Shown here: in pieces, positions 1 through 5,686 of the stretch | Layout of the letters: each line of letters begins with the position of its first letter | Position numbering within the stretch: the stretch's first letter is position 1 | The notes under the pieces: generated by a model | Told to the model about the DNA's origin: nothing | The model's database searches: none | The model's input: only the letters and a program-made list of their open reading frames with translations | DNA from: Methanobacteriota archaeon | GTDB taxonomy: Archaea; Halobacteriota; Methanomicrobia; Methanomicrobiales; Methanocorpusculaceae | Assembly: GCA_023396065.1 (NCBI GenBank) | Contig: JAEWXF010000016.1 | Span: 1 to 12,610, forward strand | Length of the DNA stretch: 12,610 nt | Reading direction: 5' to 3' | Position numbers and translations under genes: made by a program

Positions 1-236
1 GGGCCATCGGCTAATCGCCTCGGCCTTTCCCTCGCAGCTAACGCCCTCACTGGATAAATGCAGGCGAATTTTTTGTTTCTTGTCATGTGGTATCGATTTC
101 AAAAGTGATGATGTCCAAAAGTTTTGGAAACATAGGGTAGAGTCCGAAGAATTCCGATCAACAGGAAATTCGCCAGCATTTATCCAGTGAGGGCTTTCAC
201 TGCGAAGATCAGACGCGGTGCGATTAGCAACGCGGC
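1..236. repeat. Large imperfect inverted repeat (arms about 70 bp)
   Basis: The stretch 43-71 is the reverse complement of 166-194 with a single mismatch (29-bp arms). Similarity continues outward with gaps: the gctgcgag motif near 32-39 pairs with ctgcgaa near 199-205, and gctaatcgc at 10-18 pairs with gcgattagc near 220-228, ending in ggcc on both sides. The centre (72-165) holds a smaller palindrome, tccaaaagttttgga. No ORF of substance is visible. It resembles a small non-autonomous palindromic element or a chromosomal intergenic repeat. No transposase or target duplication is seen, and the left edge is cut by the window. Confidence 0.6.
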
Positions 237-249
237 CTGAGCAGTAGCC

Positions 250-338
250 CGAACGCAAGATAAATGCGATTGGGCGAATTTTGCAAGGACGAAGGACTTG
301 CATTCGCGGCCCGCGTAGCGGGCATTCGCGGTTTATTC
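250..338 (+). repeat. GC-rich repeat cluster with hairpins
   Basis: The segment gataaatgc...gcgaatttt near 260-281 repeats, with a 5-nt insertion, the segment at 53-73 and is inverted at 166-186. It is followed by small hairpins: tgcaag/cttgca (282-287 and 297-302), and gcccgc/gcgggc around a gta loop (309-323). The second hairpin is flanked by direct copies of cattcgcgg (301-309 and 323-331). No T-run follows, so it is not an obvious archaeal terminator. It looks like intergenic repetitive DNA. Confidence 0.45.
320..338 (+). repeat. 19-bp repeat, left copy
   Basis: The 19 bases gggcattcgcggtttattc recur at 12367-12385 in the same orientation with one mismatch, about 12 kb away. In both places a second shared repeat lies close by, so the two ends of the window carry related repeat modules. 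Confidence 0.55.
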
Positions 339-379
339 AACTTCATACATCCAAGGATTCCCGAAAAACCATTTTCAAC

Positions 380-396
380 CTAGTGGCAAACTCAGG
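380..396 (+). repeat. 17-bp repeat, possible mobile-element end (left copy)
   Basis: The sequence ctagtggcaaactcagg matches, with one mismatch, the reverse complement of 12385-12401. Recognisable dinD-type coding sequence begins right after it, near 394-397. This is what a terminal inverted repeat left by an insertion or deletion would look like. The mobile-element reading is inference; no transposase gene is present. Confidence 0.4.
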
Positions 397-558
397 GTAC
401 AGAACAACGCTGACGTTAGGGATCTGCTGCTTCGCCGCGGAATTACGCCGGAAAATCTGCCGCCCGAGGAGGATGTGAAGAAGCTGGAACGAAGAGTCCG
501 GTCGCAGGAGAAAATGCTGGCAAAACGTGCACCGGGATTCCAAAAAAAAAGAAGATAA
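397..558 (+). pseudogene. dinD: C-terminal remnant of a DinD-type DNA-damage-inducible protein
   Basis: Reading 397-558 in frame gives about 53 residues and a TAA stop, beginning VQNNADVRDLLLRRGI and continuing with PENLPPEEDVKKLERRV, ending in a basic tail. The pattern NN-x-DVR-xLL-x-RGI-xPE-xLPPxEDvKKlERR is what I recall as the conserved C-terminus of DinD-family proteins, which are normally around 270-290 residues. The frame upstream of 394 shows no resemblance, there is no start codon or ribosome site, and the break coincides with the 17-bp repeat at 380-396. I therefore read it as a truncated, non-functional remnant. The family call rests on memory of the C-terminal motif. Confidence 0.6.
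541..552 (-). terminator. Oligo-T terminator for the DP1 operon
   Basis: On the minus strand, just downstream of the DP1 stop codon at 568, a run of nine T followed by C and more T occurs (A-run at 542-550 on the plus strand). Archaeal RNA polymerase terminates at such oligo-T tracts without needing a hairpin. The same bases encode the lysine-rich tail of the dinD remnant on the opposite strand. Confidence 0.55.
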
Positions 559-567
559 GCAGGGATA

Positions 568-1986
568 TTAGGAAAGGAAGCACAGCTTTTCATATCCCAT
601 CGTCTGCAGATCCACCACGACCGCTTCCGCAGGCGTCGGATCAATGTTCATCTGTTTCTGGAACGACGTCTGTGACTGCCAGGTTCCTGCATTCACGCAG
701 AGCACTCCCCGATAACTCACCACTTCACTGATATGGACGTGGCCGGTATGGAGAATGTCCGGAACATCGCGGATAACCAGATGATCCTCAGGCGTCGAAA
801 GCAGCGGCGTTCTCTGGCCGTAGATCGGACCAAGATGGCGGCGCTGAAGCATCGCCTGCATAATTTCTCCCGGATGTTCATACGAAGCGCCGGGAAGAAA
901 CTTAATCAGGTCGTCAATACTGCGGCCGTGGTACATCAGGACATTCACCGACTGCAGATTCACCACCGAAGGATTTTCCACAAACGTCACATTACCCGGA
1001 AACTTCGTACGGAACTCTGCCGGCAGGGCAGGCTGCGGCTCGGCTCCCCGGACCGCATCGTGATTGCCGGGGGACAAAACAATCTGCAGATGCGACGGCA
1101 GCGCAGAAAGCATCTCACCGACCCGGTCATACTGCTCGTAAATCGTTTTGATGTGCAGCTCCTTATCCTGATTCGGATAAATCCCGATACCGTCCACCAC
1201 GTCGCCTGCGATCAGCAGATACCGGACATCATCATTGTCTTCCAGCCAGCCGGCAAACCGGTCCCAGGCGTCCGGCAGAAACGTATCACTGCCGACATGG
1301 ACATCCGAGATCAGCACAGCTTTCCCGGGTTCCTTGGACGGAGTAATCGTATGAGTCAGAGGGACGTCAGGCCGGAACAGTGTATCGGAAAAAATCATAC
1401 CCCCGCCGCCGCCGGTATCGCGGGCAAGTTTTCCCTTTACCCCGATCACTTCATCGGGGATAATCTTCTCTGCCTCATCGAACCCGTCCCGGTTTTTATT
1501 AAACAGAACCTTCATCGTTCCCGTTGGGTCCTCGATCTCGGTAACACGGTGGCCCTTGGAGCTTGTCGTACTCTCCACCACCATCCCGATTACGCCAACC
1601 TCCGTATCCGCAAACCTGCTGTTCTGCTTCACCAGTGCTTCAATCGGTACCGGATTCACCCGGGGCCGCATCATCGCACTCAGCAGATCATAGCGGTTCC
1701 GGAACAGAGCAAACGATTCCTCAGGAACACCCAGAGGAACAGACGCCCCGTCAGCCCCGAACAGTACCTCCGGCAGAGGGCTCAACCCGACTGCAAGCTT
1801 ATCGTTTCTGACAGCACGCATGCCGGAAACCTCCTTTGGCGTAACCACGGCGGTTCCGGACGGAAGCGAACTGATAATTCCCTCAATTATTCCGGATCCT
1901 CCGGCTTCGCTGATGTACGTAACAACTGCCGGGTGAACCAGCAGACCCGCCTCAAGAAACCGTGCGACTATCTCTCTCTTCTGCAT
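568..1986 (-). CDS. polB: DNA polymerase D (family D) small subunit DP1
   Basis: This is the small subunit of the euryarchaeal replicative polymerase PolD, carrying the Mre11-like 3'-5' proofreading exonuclease and partnering the large catalytic subunit DP2. The 472-residue product has an OB-fold-like region around residues 128-170 (VGVIGMVVE ... GTMKVLFNK). A calcineurin-type phosphoesterase core follows with its metal-ligand motifs in order: SDVH at about 227-230, GDVVDG at 261-266, GNHD at 307-310, MYHGRS near 341-346 and GHVH at 415-418. All expected ligands appear intact, so the exonuclease is probably active. The protein is shorter than Pyrococcus DP1 (about 610-620) because of a compact N-terminus, as expected for methanogens. 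It is the last gene of the orc1/cdc6 run, 57 bases after the aminotransferase, but has a TATA-like sequence of its own. No good Shine-Dalgarno lies directly before ATG 1986. DP2 is not in the window. Confidence 0.95.
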   Translation of the reverse strand: MQKREIVARFLEAGLLVHPAVVTYISEAGGSGIIEGIISSLPSGTAVVTPKEVSGMRAVRNDKLAVGLSPLPEVLFGADGASVPLGVPEESFALFRNRYDLLSAMMRPRVNPVPIEALVKQNSRFADTEVGVIGMVVESTTSSKGHRVTEIEDPTGTMKVLFNKNRDGFDEAEKIIPDEVIGVKGKLARDTGGGGGMIFSDTLFRPDVPLTHTITPSKEPGKAVLISDVHVGSDTFLPDAWDRFAGWLEDNDDVRYLLIAGDVVDGIGIYPNQDKELHIKTIYEQYDRVGEMLSALPSHLQIVLSPGNHDAVRGAEPQPALPAEFRTKFPGNVTFVENPSVVNLQSVNVLMYHGRSIDDLIKFLPGASYEHPGEIMQAMLQRRHLGPIYGQRTPLLSTPEDHLVIRDVPDILHTGHVHISEVVSYRGVLCVNAGTWQSQTSFQKQMNIDPTPAEAVVVDLQTMGYEKLCFLS

Positions 1987-1996
1987 GAAAATCCGG

Positions 1997-2015
1997 GGTG
2001 TTTCTGAGAAACACC
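1997..2015 (-). promoter_or_regulatory. Hairpin in the DP1 leader
   Basis: ggtgtttc and gaaacacc form a perfect 8-bp stem around a 3-base loop, ending 10 bases before the DP1 start codon. On the minus strand the bases 2018-2012 read ggaggtg, a good Shine-Dalgarno sequence, but it sits 25 bases from the ATG and half of it is in the stem. If transcribed, the hairpin could bring the Shine-Dalgarno closer to, or hide it from, the start codon. That role is inference. Confidence 0.45.
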
Positions 2016-2036
2016 TCCACTCGAAACAAAGGGGTT
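2015..2036 (+). promoter_or_regulatory. Isolated ORB-like Orc1/Cdc6 binding site
   Basis: The sequence ctccactcgaaacaaagggg matches the core of the two origin recognition boxes at 5168-5194 and 5388-5414, differing only at the first bases, but lacks the following GTGGGGG string. It lies in the short gap between the aminotransferase stop and the DP1 start, between the TATA-like sequence and the DP1 leader hairpin. Orc1/Cdc6 bound here could act on DP1 transcription or form an outlying origin site. Confidence 0.7.
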
Positions 2037-2041
2037 AAATA
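2035..2041 (-). promoter_or_regulatory. TATA-like element for DP1
   Basis: The minus strand reads agtatttaac here, about 50 bases before the DP1 start. Archaeal initiation about 25 bases downstream would give a leader of roughly 25 nt beginning near the hairpin. It suggests DP1 may also be transcribed independently of the upstream genes. No BRE is clear. Confidence 0.35.
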
Positions 2042-2043
2042 CT

Positions 2044-3207
2044 TCAGCTGTGCAGTGACTCAACAAACATTCCAATACGGCGGACAGCCTCGGTAAGCTT
2101 CTCGCGGTCAACCGCATAACAGGTTCGTACATGACCTTTGCCACTCTCACCAAACGCGCTTCCCGGAACCACGGCAACATGCTGTTCCTTTAGCAGGCGC
2201 TCGGCAAACTCCTCATCCGAAAGACCGGTTCCTTCAATCGACGGGAATGCATAGAACGCTCCTTTCGGCAGATGACAGGGAAGACCCACATCGTTGAGAC
2301 CTTTGACAAACAGATTCCGCCGGATGCGGTACTCGGCAACCATGGCATTCTTGGCATCTTCACCGCTTTTCAGCGCCTCAACACCTGCATACTGGGCGGC
2401 GGTCGGCGCAGACATCATCACATACTGATGAATCTTCAGCGCCGCATCCGTAATCTCTTTGGGAGCACAGATATAGCCAAGCCGCCAGCCGGTCATTGCA
2501 TAGGCCTTGGAAAAGCCGTTCAGCGTGATCGTCCGTTCCCACAGACCATCAATCGAGGCAGCTGAAACATGATGACCATCGTAGGTCAGCTCCGAGTAAA
2601 CCTCATCCGACATCAGCAGCAGATCATGATCAATGATGATGTCCGCAATCGCTTTGAGATCATCTTTTCCCATAACGCCGCCCGTCGGGTTGTTCGGGAA
2701 GTTGATCATCAACACCTTCGTCTTCGGCGTGAGGGCTTCCATCAGTGCTTCGGGTGTTACTTTAAACTGATCCTTCGCCGAACAGGGAAGCGCCTTTGGC
2801 CGGCCTCCGGCCATCAGGACCTCGGAGTGATAGGATACGAAACAGGGATCAACGATCAGTACTTCATCGCCCGGATCAACTACAGCCCGGACGGCAACGT
2901 CCAGACCCTCCGAGACACCGGTTGTGACGATCATCTCGGTCTCCGGACAGTACGGTGTCTGATACCGCTGTTCCAGATCCGCAGACAACAGTTCCCGCAG
3001 CTCCGCAAGACCACGGTTTGACGTGTACATCGTCATGCCCTTCTCAATGGAAGAGATTGCCGCCTGGGAGACACTCCACGGGGTATCAAAATCCGGTTCT
3101 CCGACACCAAGGCTGATGACATTGTCCATCGTAAGCAGCAGGTCAAAAAATTTCCGGATGCCCGACGGAGGAATCTCCTCAGCCATACGTGAGACAAATT
3201 TCCGCAT
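2044..3207 (-). CDS. Class I/II aminotransferase (aspartate aminotransferase family)
   Basis: This is a 387-residue PLP-dependent fold-type I aminotransferase, a cytosolic enzyme of amino acid metabolism. Visible hallmarks are VGEPDFDTP near residue 35, the NNPTGG motif at 172-177, SDEVYSEL near 200 with the PLP-contacting Asp and Tyr, and GFSKAYAMTGWRLGY from 231 with the Schiff-base lysine at 234 and the following Arg. Length is typical for archaeal AspC/AlaT-like enzymes. The exact donor and acceptor (aspartate, alanine or aromatic) cannot be read from the motifs. It starts 13 bases after the Lrp/AsnC stop, so the two are surely co-transcribed, and the regulator may sense a related amino acid. 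The ribosome site before ATG 3207 is weak (ggggact). Confidence 0.9.
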   Translation of the reverse strand: MRKFVSRMAEEIPPSGIRKFFDLLLTMDNVISLGVGEPDFDTPWSVSQAAISSIEKGMTMYTSNRGLAELRELLSADLEQRYQTPYCPETEMIVTTGVSEGLDVAVRAVVDPGDEVLIVDPCFVSYHSEVLMAGGRPKALPCSAKDQFKVTPEALMEALTPKTKVLMINFPNNPTGGVMGKDDLKAIADIIIDHDLLLMSDEVYSELTYDGHHVSAASIDGLWERTITLNGFSKAYAMTGWRLGYICAPKEITDAALKIHQYVMMSAPTAAQYAGVEALKSGEDAKNAMVAEYRIRRNLFVKGLNDVGLPCHLPKGAFYAFPSIEGTGLSDEEFAERLLKEQHVAVVPGSAFGESGKGHVRTCYAVDREKLTEAVRRIGMFVESLHS

Positions 3208-3220
3208 GAGTCCCCGCCCG

Positions 3221-3712
3221 TTAGAAACTGATGAGCTGCCGGTCCCGGCTTCCGGGACGCGACATCTCCGTTCCCTGCTCCTTATAGGTTTTCATGACGA
3301 TCTGGGTCATCGTCTCACGGACACCGTCAAGAGAGGCGATCTGTTCGGCAACAAACCGGGATACCTCAGCCATCGATGCACCGTTGATGATAACCTGAAA
3401 ATCATATGTTCCGGTCAGAAGGTAGATCGACTGGACCTGAGGGAACCGGGCAAGTCTGGCGGCAATGCCGTCATAGCCGAGACCCTTTTCCGGGGTGACC
3501 TTCAGAGAGAGGATAACAGATACTGCGCCCTCCCCCGCGGCACCGTAATCAATGACTGCGGTGCAGCGCCGGAGGATGCCTGCTGCCTGGAGTGCTGCGA
3601 TACGGGTCTCTACTTCGCGTTCATCAGTCTCCAGCATGACAGCGATATCGCCTGAGGCGATACGGCTGTTCTTTTGCAGCTCCCGAAGGATTACTGTGTC
3701 CTTTTCATCCAT
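3221..3712 (-). CDS. Lrp/AsnC-family transcriptional regulator
   Basis: The 163-residue product has an N-terminal winged-helix DNA-binding region (MDEKDTVILRELQKNSRI onwards, to about residue 55). A C-terminal RAM/ACT-like ligand and oligomerisation domain follows, with the typical motif YLLTGTYDFQVII near 97-109. The basic tail ending in DRQLISF is unusual for the family and may be disordered. I chose ATG 3712 because the minus strand carries ggtgat (3724-3719), a strong match to the 16S rRNA anti-Shine-Dalgarno, six bases upstream; the in-frame ATG at 3736 has no such site. It lies just after orc1/cdc6 and just before the aminotransferase, suggesting it controls this run or responds to the aminotransferase's substrate. 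Confidence 0.88.
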   Translation of the reverse strand: MDEKDTVILRELQKNSRIASGDIAVMLETDEREVETRIAALQAAGILRRCTAVIDYGAAGEGAVSVILSLKVTPEKGLGYDGIAARLARFPQVQSIYLLTGTYDFQVIINGASMAEVSRFVAEQIASLDGVRETMTQIVMKTYKEQGTEMSRPGSRDRQLISF

Positions 3713-3718
3713 AATTAA

Positions 3719-3724
3719 ATCACC
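3719..3724 (-). promoter_or_regulatory. Shine-Dalgarno deciding the Lrp/AsnC start
   Basis: The minus strand reads ggtgat here, complementary to the 3' end of archaeal 16S rRNA, with a 6-base gap to the ATG at 3712. It supports that start over the upstream in-frame ATG at 3736. Confidence 0.6.
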
Positions 3725-3739
3725 GCTGAGGTTCATGGT

Positions 3740-4996
3740 CTACAGGAGGGGATGCAGAATTCCGCATTCCCGGAACCTGGGATCGTTCATTACTACTGTA
3801 CGTATCTGATTAGTGGGGCTGTTAAAATAAATTTCTGTTGTCCGGCCGTGACGTCCGTGAGAGACGACCCGCGCGGTAACAATTCCGAGCATATTCAGTT
3901 CGTTGATGAGGTCAGACACCCGCCGGTGAGTCAGAGGTTCGACGTCCAGTTCCCGGGCAAGTTCCCGGTAGACGTTGATGACACTGCCGCTGGTGAAGAC
4001 CTTCTGCGTGGTGGACGCGACGAGAAGCATGGAACAGAGAACCATTTTGCTCTGAGTCGGGAGGGTCTGGACACACTCACTCATGGTGTCGGTCTCGATA
4101 TTTTCCTGGGCGCGGCGGACATGCAGTTCCAGAACCATTTCCGCGGACTCCCGCTCGGCAAGTTCCCCGGAAACACGTAAGAGATCAAGCGCCCGCCGGG
4201 CATCACCATGTTCCTGAGCCGCGAGAGCCGCACAGAGAGCAATGACGTCCTCGCTGACCGCGCCGGGAAGGAAGGCCATCTCAGCACGCTGATGCAGGAT
4301 GTCCTGCAGCTGTACGGCATCGTACGGCGGGAATACAATCTCTTCCTCGGAAAGAGAGGAAAGAACCCGGGGATCAAGGAAATCCTTGAAGGTGAGGTCA
4401 TTGGAGATACCGATGATACAGACGCGGGAGGTTTTGAGGTCACTGTTAATCCTGGTCAGGTTATAGAGAGTATCATCACCGCTTTTTTTGACAAGTTTGT
4501 CGATTTCATCCAGAACGATGATCTGCAAACCTCCGACCTGTTCCAGGACATTTTTCAGTTCAGTGTAGACCTGATCGGTGTGCCACCCGGTGGCAGGAAT
4601 TACATTTTTGGGACGGTCACTGGGTTTGAGGTCATGTTCGCTGACCTGATTGGCAATCTGGGCGAGCACCCGGTACTGGGTATCGATGGTTTCACAGTTG
4701 AGATGAACCATCCGGCACCGGGAAAACTCGGAGCTTTCATTTTCCAGTTCGGTTCCGACAAACCGGACTGTTGCTGTTTTGCCGGTACCGGTTTTACCGT
4801 AGATGAGAATATTGGACGGCGTTGCCCCCTGCAGTGCGGGAGCCAGGATGACGGCAATGGAATCAATCTGATTCATCCGGTGCGGGAGTTCACGCGGGCT
4901 GTAACTGTGGCGGAGTACTTCGCGATTTTGAAAAATTCTATTTTTATTCGTGTATTTTTTGAAAAGACCTACAGGTTTGTGTTCTTCCTCAGCCAT
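3740..4996 (-). CDS. cdc6: Orc1/Cdc6 replication initiator ATPase
   Basis: This is the archaeal origin-binding initiator, which recognises ORB sequences and recruits the MCM helicase. The 418-residue product begins with the conserved SYSPRELPHR segment near residues 31-40. It then shows Walker A GKTGTGKT at 67-74, Walker B VLDEID at 161-166, sensor 1 GISND at 196-200, the initiator-specific region around DPRVLSSL (208-215), and sensor 2 GDARRALDLLR near 274-284. A C-terminal winged-helix domain (about 310-400) contains THRRVSDLINELNMLGIV. All ATPase motifs are intact. It is the first gene of a minus-strand run that ends with DNA polymerase D small subunit and is next to a likely origin carrying its binding sites, as is usual for archaeal origins. 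Pyrococcus likewise groups cdc6 with the PolD genes at oriC. Confidence 0.96.
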   Translation of the reverse strand: MAEEEHKPVGLFKKYTNKNRIFQNREVLRHSYSPRELPHRMNQIDSIAVILAPALQGATPSNILIYGKTGTGKTATVRFVGTELENESSEFSRCRMVHLNCETIDTQYRVLAQIANQVSEHDLKPSDRPKNVIPATGWHTDQVYTELKNVLEQVGGLQIIVLDEIDKLVKKSGDDTLYNLTRINSDLKTSRVCIIGISNDLTFKDFLDPRVLSSLSEEEIVFPPYDAVQLQDILHQRAEMAFLPGAVSEDVIALCAALAAQEHGDARRALDLLRVSGELAERESAEMVLELHVRRAQENIETDTMSECVQTLPTQSKMVLCSMLLVASTTQKVFTSGSVINVYRELARELDVEPLTHRRVSDLINELNMLGIVTARVVSHGRHGRTTEIYFNSPTNQIRTVVMNDPRFRECGILHPLL

Positions 4997-5010
4997 CAGG
5001 TATCAGATCC

Positions 5011-5044
5011 GATATATTTCATTACAGTGTTTTTCCTATTAATA
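5011..5044 (-). promoter_or_regulatory. Promoter region of orc1/cdc6
   Basis: Two TATA-like stretches lie upstream of ATG 4996: gaaatatatc (5020-5011) and ctattaatagg (5046-5036). The nearer is the better TATA match, but initiation 25 bases on would fall at or slightly inside the annotated start. The farther one would give a leader of about 15 nt. Which is used cannot be decided by eye. Confidence 0.4.
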
Positions 5045-5167
5045 GACCGCTGTTTCCACTGGAGAGACAGCTTTATGGTATGACACTTTTTCTCACCTGA
5101 CTCTCCGAAAAATATTGAGATTTGTCAGACATTTTTCCAATCAGCATCTGATGCGAGGCGTCCGACA

Positions 5168-5194
5168 CCCCCACCCCTTTGTTTCGAGTGGAAC
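5168..5194 (-). promoter_or_regulatory. ORB element 1 (Orc1/Cdc6 binding site)
   Basis: On the minus strand this reads gttccactcgaaacaaagg followed by ggtggggg. It matches the general archaeal ORB form: a TTCCA-x-T/C-GAAAC core, AAAGGGG and a G-string. It faces ORB 2 in inverted orientation about 220 bases away. Confidence 0.85.
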
Positions 5195-5217
5195 CTGATA
5201 TGGGGGTACCCGGAAAT

Positions 5218-5318
5218 TTTTACCTGCTTTTCCCTCATTTCTTTTTAAATTCTTTTTTTTAAAAAACAATCAAAAAATATTTTATACAATATTTCAAAAG
5301 AAAAGTTTTATATTATGA
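5218..5318. other. AT-rich putative DNA-unwinding element
   Basis: Between the two ORBs the sequence is almost entirely A and T, with long T and A runs (for example 5240-5267) and tattttatacaatattt around 5278-5294. Its composition differs sharply from the surrounding mid-GC DNA. Easily melted DNA between ORBs is the expected unwinding site. Confidence 0.65.
5306..5315 (+). promoter_or_regulatory. TATA box inside the origin
   Basis: ttttatatta is a good archaeal TATA match. Initiation about 25 bases downstream would fall near 5334, where an ATG opens a 17-codon ORF, giving a leaderless transcript running towards ORB 2. Confidence 0.4.
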
Positions 5319-5333
5319 GAGGTAGAGTTACTT

Positions 5334-5387
5334 ATGACTACTGGTACTCAGGATGAGTATCTCTTTTTGGAAGGATACCTTCCATGA
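5334..5387 (+). CDS. Possible 17-residue micro-ORF between the ORBs
   Basis: ATG 5334 to TGA 5385-5387 encodes MTTGTQDEYLFLEGYLP. A TATA-like box lies about 25 bases upstream, and gaggt at 5319-5323 could be a weak ribosome site. The stop is directly before ORB 2 (5388), and the 3' part contains the hairpin ggaagg/ccttcc (5369-5383). Whether the peptide is made is unknown. The transcript itself may matter more, as an origin-internal RNA, or the ORF may be chance. Confidence 0.25.
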   Translation: MTTGTQDEYLFLEGYLP

Positions 5388-5414
5388 GTTCCACTCGAAA
5401 TAAAGGGGTGGGGG
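5388..5414 (+). promoter_or_regulatory. ORB element 2 (Orc1/Cdc6 binding site)
   Basis: Reads gttccactcgaaataaagg followed by ggtggggg. It matches the reverse complement of ORB 1 over its length with one difference (aat for aac in the core). Together the two form the inverted pair that defines the origin. Confidence 0.85.
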
Positions 5415-5490
5415 CCTTTCTGTAGAAAGATGAAAAAAAACCGGGAAAAAAATCGGGAAAGTGCACACGACTTTTGATATTTTGGTTTAT

Positions 5491-5601
5491 GTTTAGTGTT
5501 TTCACTTAACATTTTGGGATGGCTGTAGGTTTTCCCTGTTACTTTTATTCGGGTATTTTTCCCGGGAAATCACCGTTGTACGTATTGGCCGCATCAATAC
5601 G
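5491..5601. promoter_or_regulatory. Inverted repeats upstream of GAPDH
   Basis: Two small inverted repeats lie here: 5491-5510 (gtttagtg / cacttaac, one mismatch, 4-base loop) and 5581-5601 (cgtattg / caatacg, perfect 7-bp arms, 7-base spacer). The second is about 85 bases before the GAPDH start and could be a regulator site. Either could instead belong to the origin. Confidence 0.35.
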
Positions 5602-5650
5602 GAACACTGTATCCTCTGCAAAGTCGATATCTTTGGAGTTGTCCCCAACA

Positions 5651-5658
5651 CTTTTATT
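5651..5658 (+). promoter_or_regulatory. TATA box of the GAPDH gene
   Basis: cttttattga lies about 30-36 bases upstream of ATG 5687, so transcription would begin only a few bases before the start codon. This supports the short-leader start over upstream in-frame starts near 5519. Confidence 0.5.
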
Positions 5659-5686
5659 GATTCTGAAAAGAAAAGCATACAGTACT

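Larger units (their letters stand above)
5084..5686. other. Replication origin (oriC) region
   Basis: This gene-free 600-base stretch lies between the divergent orc1/cdc6 and GAPDH genes. It holds two inverted ORB elements (5168-5194 and 5388-5414) around an AT-rich segment (about 5218-5318), the classic archaeal arrangement of initiator sites flanking an unwinding element. Genes on both sides point away from it. The right part (5415-5686) also contains small inverted repeats and the GAPDH promoter. Origin activity is inferred from this architecture. Confidence 0.85.

Noticed and set aside
250..331. CRISPR-like direct repeats (cattcgcgg)
   Set aside because: Only two 9-base copies separated by a hairpin; no regular spacers and no cas genes in the window.
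733..2007. Plus-strand open frame of 424 codons opposite the DP1 gene
   Set aside because: It lies antisense to DP1, whose phosphoesterase motifs are unmistakable. The plus-strand product is rich in Arg, His and Gln with no domain, as expected of a shadow frame.
5519..5686. N-terminal extension of the GAPDH frame from 5519
   Set aside because: The extension lies in the origin/promoter region, contains the TATA box, and has no resemblance to the family, whose members start at the Rossmann motif.
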